From: Phycobacter azelaicus
GTDB taxonomy: Bacteria; Pseudomonadota; Alphaproteobacteria; Rhodobacterales; Rhodobacteraceae
Length of the DNA: 64,000 bases
Direction: 5' to 3'
NCBI RefSeq assembly: GCF_014884385.1
Contig: NZ_WKFH01000003.1
Coordinates: 2,574,001-2,638,000 of the forward strand
Shown here: positions 43,911-53,885 of the stretch, in pieces
How the letters are laid out: every line of letters begins with the position of its first letter
Numbering within the stretch: the stretch's first letter is position 1
Program-made: the position numbers and the translations under genes
Notes under the pieces: model-generated
The model's input: only the letters and a program-made list of their open reading frames with translations
Databases searched by the model: none
What the model was told of the DNA's origin: nothing

Positions 43911-45461
43911 TTAGCCGACGACTTTGACTTTGCATTCAGCCTCAAGTGCGTCGCAGAGCGAGCTCAGGCGGGCTTCGGCGACCTCTCCAAACAGCGGCTC
44001 GGCGGCGCGCGGCAGCTCAAGCGTCAGGTGCTTTTTGCGCGGCTGCCATTTCAGTTTGCCGATACTGTCAGTATTGCTCACCATCAGCATGGCGCCAAAA
44101 CGCATGGCCTTGCCCAGGATCTCTGCCTCTTTCTGACCCTTCTCATCCAGCAGATCATAGAGATATTCGAAAGCGGTGCCCTGACGTTTGTTGCGATAGC
44201 GATGCAGCAGGGCCAGCCCCAGAAAGACCCGCTCAGAGTGTTTCAGCCCGCCGAGATTGGCTCGGGTGGCATTGTCGAAACAGACCTCGGCGCGGTAATC
44301 GGGATGCGCGCGCCAGCTCACATCATGAAGCAGGCACGCGGCCTTGATCAGGCGCTTTTTCGTGTGCGGCCCGTTATTGAACAAGGGGATCACAAAGTCA
44401 TAGAGCGTCTTGCCAAAGCCGGGGATGCGGGCGTCCTTGGCCTCGGCAAAGCGACTGGCCTCGACCAGCGGGTCGCGTTCGCGCAGGCGCTGGGGCATCT
44501 GCTCATAAAGCAGCCCTTCGCGGATCCCGTAGCTTGAGACGGCGATATCCTTGGGTTTGAACGTCTTGACCAGCCGGTTGAGCACGTCGATTGCGTATGG
44601 CACCAGCGACATCCGCGCCGCAGAGATCCCCGTTTCGGCCCGCAACGCTTCCATGTCGCGTTTGTCGATGTATTTCAGCGTTGCTCGCACGTCCTTGGCG
44701 CTCATCCGATATTCATGCAGAACTTTCAGCGGATAGCCGCGCCGCGCCATATCGATCCGGGCAATGGCCCGCCAGCTGCCCCCCACAAGGAACAGACGAT
44801 CGTTCTGCTTGCCCATTTCGGCGTGCAAATCATCCATGACGGCCGCGATATGCGCCTTGCGCCCGCGTCTGCCGCCCTTGATGTCGCGCAATTTCAGCGG
44901 TCCCAGCGAAGAAGTAACCCGTTTACCCACCTCGCCGCCGTGGATCTCGGCCAGCTCCATCGAGGAGCCACCGATGTCGCAGACCAGACCATAGGAGCCC
45001 GGCCAGCCCAAGAGAACCCCTTGCGCTGAAAGCCGCGCTTCTTCGCGGCCGTCGATCACCCAGATCTTGAGACCGGTTTCGCGCAGCACATCGGCGCAGA
45101 AATCAGGTCCATCTTCGGCATCGCGCACTGCGGCGGTTGCGACAACAGACAGGGGCGGCAGCCCCATCCCTTCTGCGAGACACTGGAACCGGCGCAGGGC
45201 GGCCAGGGCACGGGCGCGTCCCTCCGGGTTCAGGTGGCCGGTTTCAGAAAGGCCCGCACCAAGGGCGCACATGATCTTTTCATTGTAGAAATAGGCCGGA
45301 CTTCGGGCAGCACCGTCAAAAACCACAAGCCGGACAGAGTTCGAGCCGACATCCACCACGCCAACGCGGGACAGGGCGCGCGCATCGGGAGAGTCGAACA
45401 GGGGTCGGCCAAAGGGACCCCAGTCGGCGGCGGCCGGCATTTCGGTCTCAAGTACGGTCAT
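43911..45461 (-). CDS. ppx: Ppx/GppA-family exopolyphosphatase
   Basis: A 516-residue ASKHA-fold phosphatase. The N-terminal phosphate-1 motif V-V-D-V-G-S-N-S-V-R-L-V-V-F-D-G starts near residue 36, and the phosphate-2 motif L-V-C-D-I-G-G-S-S-M-E-L near residue 160; a helical HD-like region follows. Members degrade polyphosphate and/or pppGpp. The ATG at 45461 has GGAGCG upstream. It follows hdaA by 52 bp, an order common in alphaproteobacteria. PPK2 at 61.5 kb acts on the same polymer. Confidence 0.9.
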   Translation of the reverse strand: MTVLETEMPAAADWGPFGRPLFDSPDARALSRVGVVDVGSNSVRLVVFDGAARSPAYFYNEKIMCALGAGLSETGHLNPEGRARALAALRRFQCLAEGMGLPPLSVVATAAVRDAEDGPDFCADVLRETGLKIWVIDGREEARLSAQGVLLGWPGSYGLVCDIGGSSMELAEIHGGEVGKRVTSSLGPLKLRDIKGGRRGRKAHIAAVMDDLHAEMGKQNDRLFLVGGSWRAIARIDMARRGYPLKVLHEYRMSAKDVRATLKYIDKRDMEALRAETGISAARMSLVPYAIDVLNRLVKTFKPKDIAVSSYGIREGLLYEQMPQRLRERDPLVEASRFAEAKDARIPGFGKTLYDFVIPLFNNGPHTKKRLIKAACLLHDVSWRAHPDYRAEVCFDNATRANLGGLKHSERVFLGLALLHRYRNKRQGTAFEYLYDLLDEKGQKEAEILGKAMRFGAMLMVSNTDSIGKLKWQPRKKHLTLELPRAAEPLFGEVAEARLSSLCDALEAECKVKVVG

Positions 45462-45513
45462 GGGCGCTCCGTATTGCGGCGTGTGGTCAGGATGGGGGAG
45501 GGCAGGATTCGGG

Positions 45514-46224
45514 TCAACTGCCCGAACCGGCATTGGTTTCCGGATCGTTGAGGTTCGGGTCCTCGGACATCAGGCGAACGGCTAGCGGGCGGGACAATGT
45601 GCGCTTTTCGGCAAGCGACAGCCGGTCGAGCTGTTCGACAATGCGGGCTGCGGCAGCAAAGGAACGATCCATATGCGCCACGAGGTAGGGGATCACATCG
45701 GGTTTCGGCGTGATTTGGCGATCATTAAAGAGTTTGGCCAGCACCACGGCCAAAAGAGCATCGTCTGGCGGCTGGAGCTCAGCATGGGTGGCGGCCTGAA
45801 CGCGGCTTTGCAGGTCCGGCAGGGATAGGCCCCAAAGGTTCGGTGCTGCGCGTCCCGTCATCATCAGGTTAAAGCCGTTGGCGAGAACCAGATTGTGAAG
45901 GTGGAACAAGGCTTCCTGCGCCAGGGTGTTCTGGGCAATCAGGGGCACATCCTCGACAACCACGGGGCCGCTTGCCAGCACGGGTACCTTGGTCTCACAC
46001 AGGTCACTGGCCTGCACGATACGCGCTCCCGAGGCACTGGCCCAGACATGAGCGAGGTGGGTCTTGCCCGATCCGGTAGGACCGGTCAGCACCAGCTTTC
46101 CGCTCGGCCAGGCAAAACCGGGATCCAAGAGGGCGACTGCCATCGCATTGGATGGCGCGACAAAGAAATCATCGCGGCCCAGCGCAGTCTTGGCGGGCAG
46201 ATCGAAACTCAGCTGTTGCGCCAT
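45514..46224 (-). CDS. hdaA: HdaA, DnaA-related replication control protein
   Basis: A 236-residue DnaA-like AAA+ protein without the DnaA DNA-binding domain. It begins with a sliding-clamp binding motif (Q-L-S-F-D-L-P, residues 4-10), then the Walker A G-P-T-G-S-G-K-T-H near residue 48, a degenerate Walker B (V-V-V-E-D-V) and a sensor region. HdaA promotes hydrolysis of DnaA-ATP at the loaded clamp, preventing re-initiation. One base separates it from the AI-2E permease gene upstream, so they share an operon. Confidence 0.9.
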   Translation of the reverse strand: MAQQLSFDLPAKTALGRDDFFVAPSNAMAVALLDPGFAWPSGKLVLTGPTGSGKTHLAHVWASASGARIVQASDLCETKVPVLASGPVVVEDVPLIAQNTLAQEALFHLHNLVLANGFNLMMTGRAAPNLWGLSLPDLQSRVQAATHAELQPPDDALLAVVLAKLFNDRQITPKPDVIPYLVAHMDRSFAAAARIVEQLDRLSLAEKRTLSRPLAVRLMSEDPNLNDPETNAGSGS

Positions 46225-46225
46225 T

Positions 46226-47296
46226 TTATTTTTGCGAATCCCGGTGGCTCAGTCCCTGGTAGAGGCGGCTGTCCAGATACTGTTCGGTCAGGAAACGTGC
46301 AACCACGCCAAGGGCCGCAGCCACAGGAACGGCCACCAGCATGCCGACAAAACCAAAAAGCGCACCAAAGACTGATAGCGCCAAAAGCAGCCAGACAGGG
46401 TGCAAGCCGACAGACCCGCCTACGAGTTTGGGTGTCAGGTAGTTGCCTTCGATCACCTGGCCGACGGCGAAGATACCCGCGACCAAAGCAATGGACCACC
46501 ACTCTCCCCAGAACTGGAACAAGGCCAGCCCGATGGCGAGGGCACCACCGATCAACGCCCCGAGATAAGGGATGAAGGTGACAAGACCGGCGATGAAACC
46601 CACGGCTAGTCCAAAATTCAGTCCCACGACCATCAGCGCGACCGCGTAATAGACGCCAAGGATCAGGCAGACCGTGCCCATACCACGGATGAAGGAGGCC
46701 AGAACATTATCAATCTCTCCGGCCAGCCTGCGGATGATCGGGGCATGATCACGCGGCAAGAGGGCGTCGATCCTTTCAATCATACGGTCCCAGTCGAGAA
46801 GTAGATAGACGGCCACCACCGGTACGATCACGAAGAGAACCAGAATATTGACGACCGAAACAGCTGATCCAACGAGGGATTCGAACAGCTCGATCCCTTT
46901 GCCCTGCAGTGTGCCCGCGATTGATGCGATGGTCTGCTGCGCGCGGCTTCCCTCGGTAAAGACGGAGGGAAAATGTGTTTGGGCAAAGCTGCGCAGATCG
47001 CGGAAGGCCTCGGGCAGAACCCGGATCAGATCACTCAGCTGATAGAGCAGTGTCGGCACCACGACGAGAAGCAAAAGCATGAAAGTCAGCATCGCGCCCA
47101 CTGTGATGACGGCGGTGGCGGCTGTGCGGCTGAGGCCCCAGTCTTCCAGTTTGTCGGCAATGGGGTCGATCAGGTAGGCAATCGCTGCGCCCAGCACAAA
47201 GGGCAACAGCACATCCCCTAGCACCCAGAGCACGATTGCAAAAACGACCGCGGCAACGCCCCAGTATTGAAACTGCTTCTTGGCTGGAAGTGCCAT
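46226..47296 (-). CDS. AI-2E/PerM-family permease
   Basis: A 356-residue membrane protein with about eight hydrophobic segments in the AI-2E pattern (paired helices near the N-terminus, a polar stretch at 100-145, then the F-I-P-Y-L-G and G-N-Y-L-T-P-K-L-V-G motifs near residues 245 and 290). Family members export varied small molecules; linkage to hda is conserved in many alphaproteobacteria, suggesting a shared ancient operon rather than quorum sensing. ATG at 47296 is preferred over a TTG two codons upstream. Confidence 0.88.
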   Translation of the reverse strand: MALPAKKQFQYWGVAAVVFAIVLWVLGDVLLPFVLGAAIAYLIDPIADKLEDWGLSRTAATAVITVGAMLTFMLLLLVVVPTLLYQLSDLIRVLPEAFRDLRSFAQTHFPSVFTEGSRAQQTIASIAGTLQGKGIELFESLVGSAVSVVNILVLFVIVPVVAVYLLLDWDRMIERIDALLPRDHAPIIRRLAGEIDNVLASFIRGMGTVCLILGVYYAVALMVVGLNFGLAVGFIAGLVTFIPYLGALIGGALAIGLALFQFWGEWWSIALVAGIFAVGQVIEGNYLTPKLVGGSVGLHPVWLLLALSVFGALFGFVGMLVAVPVAAALGVVARFLTEQYLDSRLYQGLSHRDSQK

Positions 47297-47414
47297 GTTC
47301 AAAGCGCCCCTGAATGGCCTGTTCGATATTCTCTTAAGTCATTGCCCATGCTGCGGGCGCATGCAACCGTGAATGGCCGATCGGAGAACACGCCAGCGGG
47401 ATCAAAGTCTGATC

Positions 47415-48779
47415 TTAGTGGATCCGAACGCCCTGAAGCCTCAATTCTGCCTGAACGGCGGTCACGTCGACGCTTGCAAGCGGGCTATCCGATTTGATCG
47501 AGAGCGCTGCAGCAACGCCAGCCCCCTGACCGGCAACGGCGCAGCAGGCCATGTTGCGGGTTGCGGCATGAGCGACCTTGTCACCGCCGATCGCCCGGCC
47601 AGTAACAAGCAGGTTCTCGACACCCTTTGGCAGCATCGCCCGGTAAGGGATTTGCATGTAGCGTCCGGTGGTTGGCAGAATCAGGATACCGTAGCCGTCG
47701 ATGAATTCTGGGTAGATGCCGATGGTGTCTTCGAAACGGCCCTGGTTGCGGGTCTCGTCCTCGGTGATGTTGTGGTGGGCGTCGATCTTTCGAGTGTCGC
47801 GTATGCCGATCGTCATTCCAAAGTTGCGCAGCCGCGCCCCTTCGCAGCCCGGCGTGTAGGCCTTTAGCGCATTGATCGCATGCATTGCCTGCTTGCGCCC
47901 TTCAATCTCGAACCGGGTCATGCTGTCGGGATCGGTACCATCGCAACCCGCCAGGTGCACAAGGTTCATATAGGTCATCTCGCCGCTGTCATGGACGGCC
48001 CCCCAGGTGCCGCCAATGGTATTGAGATGCGCCGGGATAACCCCGTCTCGCAGGGCCTGGGCAAAGGGTTTGGCGAGGAAGGGAGAGAACATGTCATCCT
48101 CTTTGCCGGAGGTCTCTACCTCCCATTCGCCGGTGGACCAGTCCTTGTAGGTTTGCGGGTCGGCCTTCACCCCGTCCATGAACTTCTGCTTGTCGACGCC
48201 TGCGATGTGGAACATGACGCTGGCGGCCTGCATTTCCTCGACCGGGGTCTTGATGGTGGGGGCGCCCATCGCATGCGCAATGTCCGCATCGCCCGTTGCA
48301 TCGATCACGCGCTGGGCCAGGATCGCCTCGCGCCCGGCTTTGGATTCGACGATGACGCCGGTGATCCGGTTGCCTTCGCGGATGGGAGCCACGAACATGC
48401 GGTGCAGCATCGGGTGGATGCCCGCTTCCTCAACCAGCCGGTCTGCCACCAGTTTGAAGCCTTCGGCGTCGAGTTCATAAGACAGGGACTGGCTTTCGGG
48501 AACGGCGGCATCCATCGCTTTGGCGCGTTCTTCGAACTCCCAGCCGATACCGCCGGCCTCGACAGTCTGTTCGTGGCGATACCAGGCAAACCCCTCGACA
48601 CCAACCGCAGTGATATTGCCGCCAAAGCAGCCGAAGCGTTCCAGTAGGGTGACCTCAACCCCGCAGCGGGCAGCCGCCAGCGCCGCCGCCAACCCGCCGG
48701 GGCCAGAGCCCACCACAAGAACATCGGTACGATGCACGACGGGAATTTCGCGGGCGGGTTCGGTGATTGTGTCGCGCAT
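47415..48779 (-). CDS. FAD-dependent oxidoreductase (FAD_oxidored family)
   Basis: A 454-residue flavoprotein with a dinucleotide motif V-V-G-S-G-P-G-G-L-A-A-A-L near residue 21, followed by F-G-C-F-G-G-N near residue 50, which marks the FAD_oxidored (PF12831) group. The C-terminus has L-L-V-T-G-R-A-I-G-G-D-K and a cysteine pair N-M-A-C-C-A-V. Substrate unknown. The ATG at 48779 has GGAGG; an in-frame start 11 residues upstream is weaker. No terminator or partner gene is obvious. Confidence 0.85.
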   Translation of the reverse strand: MRDTITEPAREIPVVHRTDVLVVGSGPGGLAAALAAARCGVEVTLLERFGCFGGNITAVGVEGFAWYRHEQTVEAGGIGWEFEERAKAMDAAVPESQSLSYELDAEGFKLVADRLVEEAGIHPMLHRMFVAPIREGNRITGVIVESKAGREAILAQRVIDATGDADIAHAMGAPTIKTPVEEMQAASVMFHIAGVDKQKFMDGVKADPQTYKDWSTGEWEVETSGKEDDMFSPFLAKPFAQALRDGVIPAHLNTIGGTWGAVHDSGEMTYMNLVHLAGCDGTDPDSMTRFEIEGRKQAMHAINALKAYTPGCEGARLRNFGMTIGIRDTRKIDAHHNITEDETRNQGRFEDTIGIYPEFIDGYGILILPTTGRYMQIPYRAMLPKGVENLLVTGRAIGGDKVAHAATRNMACCAVAGQGAGVAAALSIKSDSPLASVDVTAVQAELRLQGVRIH

Positions 48780-48947
48780 CGGTGCCTCCAATGAATTTGA
48801 TCCAGCATTCACAAAATGAAATCACTGTTCAACTAGATTCGCGTCAGGAAAGGTCTCGGGCAAATCCGTGCGTGTACAAAGCCCGATTGCCTGAGGCGCG
48901 GGGATGGCTTAGACCGCTTGGAAACCCTTCGAACGAATGAGAGCGAC

Positions 48948-50303
48948 ATGCGCCTGTCCCGTTATTTCCTGCCTGTTCTGAAAGAAACCCCTTCCGAAGC
49001 CCAGATCGTCAGCCACCGCTACATGCTGCGGGCCGGCATGATCAAACAGTCCGCCGCCGGGATCTACTCCTGGCTGCCGCTGGGCTTCAAGGTGCTGAAA
49101 AAGATCGAAGGCATCGTCCATGAGGAACAGATGCGCGCGGGCCATATCCCGGTTCTGATGCCGACAATGCAGTCGGCGGACTTGTGGCGCGAGAGCGGCC
49201 GCTACGATGCCTATGGCGAGGAAATGCTGCGCATCACCGACCGCCATGACCGTGACCTCTTGTTCACGCCGACTGCCGAAGAGCTGATCACCGACATCTT
49301 CCGCAGCCATGTCAGTAGCTACAAAGATCTGCCGCTGACCATGTATCAGATCCAGTGGAAGTTCCGCGACGAAATCCGCCCGCGGTTCGGCGTGATGCGG
49401 GGGCGCGAGTTCTACATGAAGGACGGCTACAATTTCGACCTGACCAAGGAAGACGCGCTGCACGCCTATAACCGTCACCTGGTCAGCTACCTGCGCACTT
49501 ACGAACGCATGGGCCTGCAGGCGATCCCGATGCGCGCGGACTCTGGCCCCATTGGCGGCGATGACACCCATGAATTCCTGGTTCTGGCCGACACCGGCGA
49601 AAGCGAGGTTTTCTATGACAGCGCCGTTACCGATATTCGCCTAGGCGAGCGGGACATCGACTATAACGATGTGGACCAGTGCCGCGCCGTGATGGAAGAA
49701 TTCACTGCACTATACGCTCGCACTGACGAAACCCATGATGCGGCGCTGTTCGACCAGATCCCGGCCGAGCGTCAGCGCAGCGCCCGCGGCATCGAAGTGG
49801 GGCAGATCTTCTATTTCGGAACCAAATACTCCGAGCCGATGGGCGCAACTGTGCAAGGCCCCGATGGCAAATCCGTCCCCGTTCACATGGGTAGCCACGG
49901 TATCGGCGTGTCCCGTCTGGTTGGCGCCATCATCGAGGCGAGCCACGATGACAAGGGCATTATCTGGCCGGAGGGCGTCACGCCGTTCCATTGCGGGATC
50001 GTCAACCTAAAGCAAGGCGACGACGAGGCTGACGCGGCCTGCAACCAGATCTATGCTGCCCTTGTCGCCGCAGGTCTTGAGCCGCTCTATGATGACCGCA
50101 AGGAACGGGCAGGCGGTAAGTTTGCCACCATGGATCTGATCGGTCTGCCCTGGCGCATCACCGTCGGTCCGCGTGGGCTGAAAAACGGCGTGGTAGAAGT
50201 CACCTGCCGCCGCACCGGCGAAAGCGAAGAGCTGAGTCCGGAAGAGGCAGTGAAGAAGATCGCCAAGATTTATGAACCGCACACAGCAGGGCGCGGTTTC
50301 TAA
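48948..50303 (+). CDS. proS: Prolyl-tRNA synthetase (short alphaproteobacterial form)
   Basis: A 451-residue class II synthetase. Motif 1 (L-P-L-G-F-K-V-L), motif 2 ([20 protein letters not shown]) and motif 3 (G-I-G-V-S-R-L) are present, and a C-terminal anticodon domain follows. The INS editing domain between motifs 2 and 3 is missing, as usual in alphaproteobacteria, so mischarged alanine must be cleared by a separate editing protein. The start at 48948 has a GAGAG site. A terminator follows. Confidence 0.96.
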   Translation: MRLSRYFLPVLKETPSEAQIVSHRYMLRAGMIKQSAAGIYSWLPLGFKVLKKIEGIVHEEQMRAGHIPVLMPTMQSADLWRESGRYDAYGEEMLRITDRHDRDLLFTPTAEELITDIFRSHVSSYKDLPLTMYQIQWKFRDEIRPRFGVMRGREFYMKDGYNFDLTKEDALHAYNRHLVSYLRTYERMGLQAIPMRADSGPIGGDDTHEFLVLADTGESEVFYDSAVTDIRLGERDIDYNDVDQCRAVMEEFTALYARTDETHDAALFDQIPAERQRSARGIEVGQIFYFGTKYSEPMGATVQGPDGKSVPVHMGSHGIGVSRLVGAIIEASHDDKGIIWPEGVTPFHCGIVNLKQGDDEADAACNQIYAALVAAGLEPLYDDRKERAGGKFATMDLIGLPWRITVGPRGLKNGVVEVTCRRTGESEELSPEEAVKKIAKIYEPHTAGRGF

Positions 50304-50338
50304 CTCACTTACACCTTTTCTGGGGGCATTTGACAAAA

Positions 50339-50366
50339 GAAAGCAGGCTTTTGGGCCTGCTTTCTT
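50339..50366 (+). terminator. Rho-independent terminator after proS
   Basis: GAAAGCAGGC (50339-50348) and GCCTGCTTTC (50355-50364) form a 10-bp stem with a 6-nt loop and a short T end. Confidence 0.8.
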
Positions 50367-50453
50367 GCGTTTCGTCTTCACGCTTGACAGGCGGGCCTTG
50401 GCTCTGCTCAGATTTCTCCAATGGGTGGAAATGAGTGTGGAGGTGATACTGTT

Positions 50454-51245
50454 ATGCGGTACTTGCTGATCATGTGCGCGGCGCTTGTGGCGTCAATGGC
50501 GCAAGCAGAGCCAAAGGCCGAGTTCAAGCGAACCCTGTTCCCTGTCGGAAAATACTTGGTCTTGAACGGCACAGTTTACCTGACCAAAGGCGCTGAAAAC
50601 GTGTCTCGCCCAGGCCAAATGGGGCTTTTGACCGGGCGTCGCGGGTTGAGCGGAGGGCTGATCCAGAACGGTTTTGCAAATGTAACCACTCTGCAGAATG
50701 TCACCTCAAGTAACGGTTGGGTCTTCGAAATTGATGGAAAGGACCTGGCCAAGGTTTCGGTCGGGGGGACCGTGTCCAGCGGCGATGCCATAGAAACGCT
50801 GGACCTTGCAGCAGACGGAAACATCAGCCGAAACATGAATAAGAACGCCGCATACAAGGGGATTCTTCTTTATGCGGCTGACTGGGTCGAGGTTGATCGG
50901 CACATAAAGCGCCTTTGGGAAAGCGATACGGCGAGGAACTACCTTATCAACAATGATTTTCGCGTCGTCGACAGCGTGCTTTATGCAACCGGATACACCG
51001 GTGGCGGCCAGTTGAAGGTAGACGGAACAGCGAACCTAGACGGCTCCGGCGGCGGCGCTGTCGGCTCGGTCAAGGTGAAGACGACGGCCAATGCGGACAA
51101 GACTTATTCGATCAGCCTTGCCGATGACAGCGTGATCGCCTTCTCTGCCCGCCACCTGTGTTGGCGCGATGGCCAATTCGCGGGCACGGCCCCGGACGTG
51201 ATCGGCGAAAAGCGTCCCAAATCCTGCCCTGCCTACGACGACTAG
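50454..51245 (+). CDS. Exported hypothetical protein between proS and lolC
   Basis: A 263-residue protein with a signal peptide (1-18, ending A-Q-A) and a near-ideal GGAGGTGAT ribosome site. The mature part is rich in glycine, threonine and asparagine with many short beta-like stretches (V-G-G-T-V-S-S-G-D; L-D-G-S-G-G-G-A-V-G-S-V), suggesting a beta-rich periplasmic or surface protein. No family recognised. The strong ribosome site suggests it is well expressed. Confidence 0.75.
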   Translation: MRYLLIMCAALVASMAQAEPKAEFKRTLFPVGKYLVLNGTVYLTKGAENVSRPGQMGLLTGRRGLSGGLIQNGFANVTTLQNVTSSNGWVFEIDGKDLAKVSVGGTVSSGDAIETLDLAADGNISRNMNKNAAYKGILLYAADWVEVDRHIKRLWESDTARNYLINNDFRVVDSVLYATGYTGGGQLKVDGTANLDGSGGGAVGSVKVKTTANADKTYSISLADDSVIAFSARHLCWRDGQFAGTAPDVIGEKRPKSCPAYDD

Positions 51246-51378
51246 CCGTTTCTGCTGCATCAAGGTTTCAATCGGCGCCTTCTGGGCGTTCTGGTCGACT
51301 TCGGTAGCGCTTGCTTGACCCTTTTCACCGGCGGTCATAGGGTCCGGCTGAATTGAGGCGGCAAAGACCGGAGTAGCA

Positions 51379-52665
51379 ATGGCCCATACACCGCCACCGT
51401 TTTCGCGTTTCGAATGGATGATCGCCTGGCGCTACCTGCGCGCGCGTCGGGCTGAGGGCGGTGTCAGCGTTATGACATGGATCAGCCTGATTGGCATCAC
51501 CCTTGCGGTATTTGCACTGATCGCCACTCTGGCCGTGCGCTCGGGCTTTCGTTCCGAATTTGTGGGCACCATCCTGGGCGCGAACGCCCATGTGACGCTT
51601 TACTCCTATGGGGAAGTGACCGAGGACGGGCGTCTAGACCGCAAGATCGAGGATTTCACCGACATGGCCGCCCGTGCAGGCCAGGTCCCCGGCGTGATCC
51701 GGGCTGCGCCTCTGATCAAGGGGCAGGTCATGGCCAACCTGCGCCAGCGCAATGCGGGCGTCGAGGTGTTTGGGATCTCAGCGGCAGACCTGCAGGCCAT
51801 TCCCGGAGTCGCGCAAAGTGAGGCTTTCTCGGGCGATCTGGCCCGCTTTGAAGAGGGGGTCGCCATAGGATCGGGTGTGGCTCGCGAACTGGGTGTGGGG
51901 GTCGGTGAAAGGATCAAGCTGATTTCTCCAAATGGCGTGAAAACTCCGTTTGGCACCAGCCCGCGCGTCAATGCCTATGAGGTGGTCTATATTTTCACCG
52001 CTGGCCGCTATGACATCGACCGCACGCGTCTCTACATGCCCTTCGCCGATGCACAGGCGTTCTTCAACCGCGAAGGTGCGGCGGATGAGATCGAGGTCAT
52101 GGTGCAGGATCCCGAAGCCGTGGATCGCATGGTGGTGCCACTGTTGCAGGCGGCGGGGCAGGGGATTGGCGTCTGGACCTGGCGCGATACCTCGGGCGGG
52201 TTTCTGCGTGCACTTGAGGTCGAGGACAATGTGATGTTCATCATCCTGTCCATCCTCGTCCTTATCGCCACCATGAACATCGTTTCGGGCCTGATCATGC
52301 TGGTCAAGAACAAGGGACGCGATATCGGCATCCTGCGGACCATTGGCCTCAGCGAAGGATCCGTGATGCGGGTGTTCTTTATCTGCGGTGCCTTTACCGG
52401 GGTTATCGGCACGGTCTTCGGTGTGATCTTGGGGTGTCTGTTTGCGATTTATATCGATCCGATTTTCTCGTTCGTGAATTATGTCATGGGCGGCGGCGTC
52501 TGGGATCCCTCGATCCGGGGGATCTATGCTCTGCCGGCCGAGTTGAACCTGCCCGATGTCCTGTCTGCCGTGGCGCTGTCGCTGGGCCTTTCTTTTGTGG
52601 TGACGATCTTTCCGGCGCGGCGGGCCGCGCGCCTGAACCCGGTCGAGGCGCTGCGCTATGAGTGA
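51379..52665 (+). CDS. lolC: Lipoprotein-releasing ABC transporter permease LolC/LolE
   Basis: A 428-residue inner-membrane protein with one helix near the N-terminus (about 25-50), a large periplasmic domain (about 50-275) and three C-terminal helices forming an FtsX domain. The start F-E-W-M-I-A-W-R-Y-L-R-A-R-R is typical of LolC/E. It extracts mature lipoproteins from the inner membrane for LolA; alphaproteobacteria usually have one such permease acting as a dimer. It overlaps lolD by 8 bp. The many lipoproteins of this window would be its cargo. Confidence 0.93.
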   Translation: MAHTPPPFSRFEWMIAWRYLRARRAEGGVSVMTWISLIGITLAVFALIATLAVRSGFRSEFVGTILGANAHVTLYSYGEVTEDGRLDRKIEDFTDMAARAGQVPGVIRAAPLIKGQVMANLRQRNAGVEVFGISAADLQAIPGVAQSEAFSGDLARFEEGVAIGSGVARELGVGVGERIKLISPNGVKTPFGTSPRVNAYEVVYIFTAGRYDIDRTRLYMPFADAQAFFNREGAADEIEVMVQDPEAVDRMVVPLLQAAGQGIGVWTWRDTSGGFLRALEVEDNVMFIILSILVLIATMNIVSGLIMLVKNKGRDIGILRTIGLSEGSVMRVFFICGAFTGVIGTVFGVILGCLFAIYIDPIFSFVNYVMGGGVWDPSIRGIYALPAELNLPDVLSAVALSLGLSFVVTIFPARRAARLNPVEALRYE

Positions 52666-53368
52666 GGATAAGACTGAGACACCTGCAGCGCTGGAGCTGA
52701 AAGGGATTTCCAAAGCCTACAATCGTGGCAGTGCATCCCAGGTGGATGTGTTGCGCGGCTTGGACCTGTCTTTGAACCCGGGTGAGGTGGTGGCGCTGGT
52801 GGCCCCCTCGGGCGCGGGGAAGTCGACCCTTCTGCATATCGCAGGCCTTCTGGACACACCGGATGCAGGCAGCCTGTCGATCGCGGGGCAGGAGGTAATA
52901 GGACTTGGTGAGGGCAGCCGAACTTGCCTCCGCCGCCGGGATATCGGCTTTGTCTATCAGTTCCATCATCTGTTGCCGGAATTCTCTGCCGCTGAAAACA
53001 TCATCTTGCCGCAACTCGCCAATGGGGCCAGCCAGAAACAGGCAATGGTTCGCGCCAAAGAACTACTGGAGCTTGTCGGCCTGTCCGCACGCTCGGCCCA
53101 CCGTCCAGCAGAGCTTTCGGGCGGCGAACAGCAGCGTGTTGCCTTCTGCCGGGCGCTCGCCAACCAGCCCAGTATTTTGCTGGCGGATGAGCCCACGGGC
53201 AATCTGGATCCGGGTACATCGGATCAGGTGTTCGAGGTTTTGATGAATCTCGTGCGCAGCTCAAATCTTGCGGCCCTGATTGCCACCCACAACCTTGAGC
53301 TTGCGGCCCGGATGGACCGTGTGCTGCGCCTGGAAAACGGCGTCGTCACTCAGGCCGATCCCGTCTGA
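52658..53368 (+). CDS. lolD: Lipoprotein-releasing ABC transporter ATPase LolD
   Basis: A 236-residue ABC ATPase: Walker A A-P-S-G-A-G-K-S-T near residue 48 (first glycine replaced by alanine), the Q-loop in V-Y-Q-F-H-H-L-L-P, signature L-S-G-G-E-Q-Q-R-V-A and Walker B I-L-L-A-D-E-P-T-G-N-L-D. It powers LolC. The start lies within the end of lolC. Confidence 0.94.
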   Translation: MSEDKTETPAALELKGISKAYNRGSASQVDVLRGLDLSLNPGEVVALVAPSGAGKSTLLHIAGLLDTPDAGSLSIAGQEVIGLGEGSRTCLRRRDIGFVYQFHHLLPEFSAAENIILPQLANGASQKQAMVRAKELLELVGLSARSAHRPAELSGGEQQRVAFCRALANQPSILLADEPTGNLDPGTSDQVFEVLMNLVRSSNLAALIATHNLELAARMDRVLRLENGVVTQADPV

Positions 53369-53465
53369 CCTTTACCCATGCGGGCGGTTTACGCTTCCGG
53401 AAGAGGTGGATAGACTTGACGGAAAAGATGCGAATTAACCGATCAAACCGGCAGGAGCGAGCCTT

Positions 53466-53885
53466 ATGAATATCACCCGAACCCTCGTTGCCCTTCCCCT
53501 TGTTGCCGGGCTCGCAGTTGCCTGCACTGAAGTTGTGAACAGCATGCCGACGCCTGAAGAAGGGCAGGCGATTTTTGATCGAAACTGCGCGCTCTGCCAC
53601 GGCAGCAATGCCGATATTGCGGCCCGTGATACCTCGATCAAGGCGCCTGATTTGCGCCGGATCACGGCCCGCCATGGCGGGGAATTCCCGCGCGCCAAGG
53701 TGATGTCGCAGATTGACGGATACGGGCGCGGCAAGGTCGGCGCCGATAGAATGCCCGAGTTCGGAACGCTTCTTGAAGGGGAGCTGATCCCGGTCGAGGT
53801 AAACGGCACCCTGACTCCCACACCACGCCCGCTGGCAGCGCTGATGACCTACCTTGAGAGCATTCAAGCCGAAGGCAAAGGCTAG
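53466..53885 (+). CDS. Cytochrome c lipoprotein
   Basis: A 139-residue protein with a lipoprotein signal (L-A-V-A-C, Cys20) and one heme-c site, C-A-L-C-H (41-45). Met96 in R-M-P-E-F-G is the likely sixth ligand, as in class I cytochromes. It would sit anchored at a membrane facing the periplasm and carry electrons; its partner is not encoded nearby. The last 4 bp overlap the convergent HExxH gene. Confidence 0.88.
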   Translation: MNITRTLVALPLVAGLAVACTEVVNSMPTPEEGQAIFDRNCALCHGSNADIAARDTSIKAPDLRRITARHGGEFPRAKVMSQIDGYGRGKVGADRMPEFGTLLEGELIPVEVNGTLTPTPRPLAALMTYLESIQAEGKG

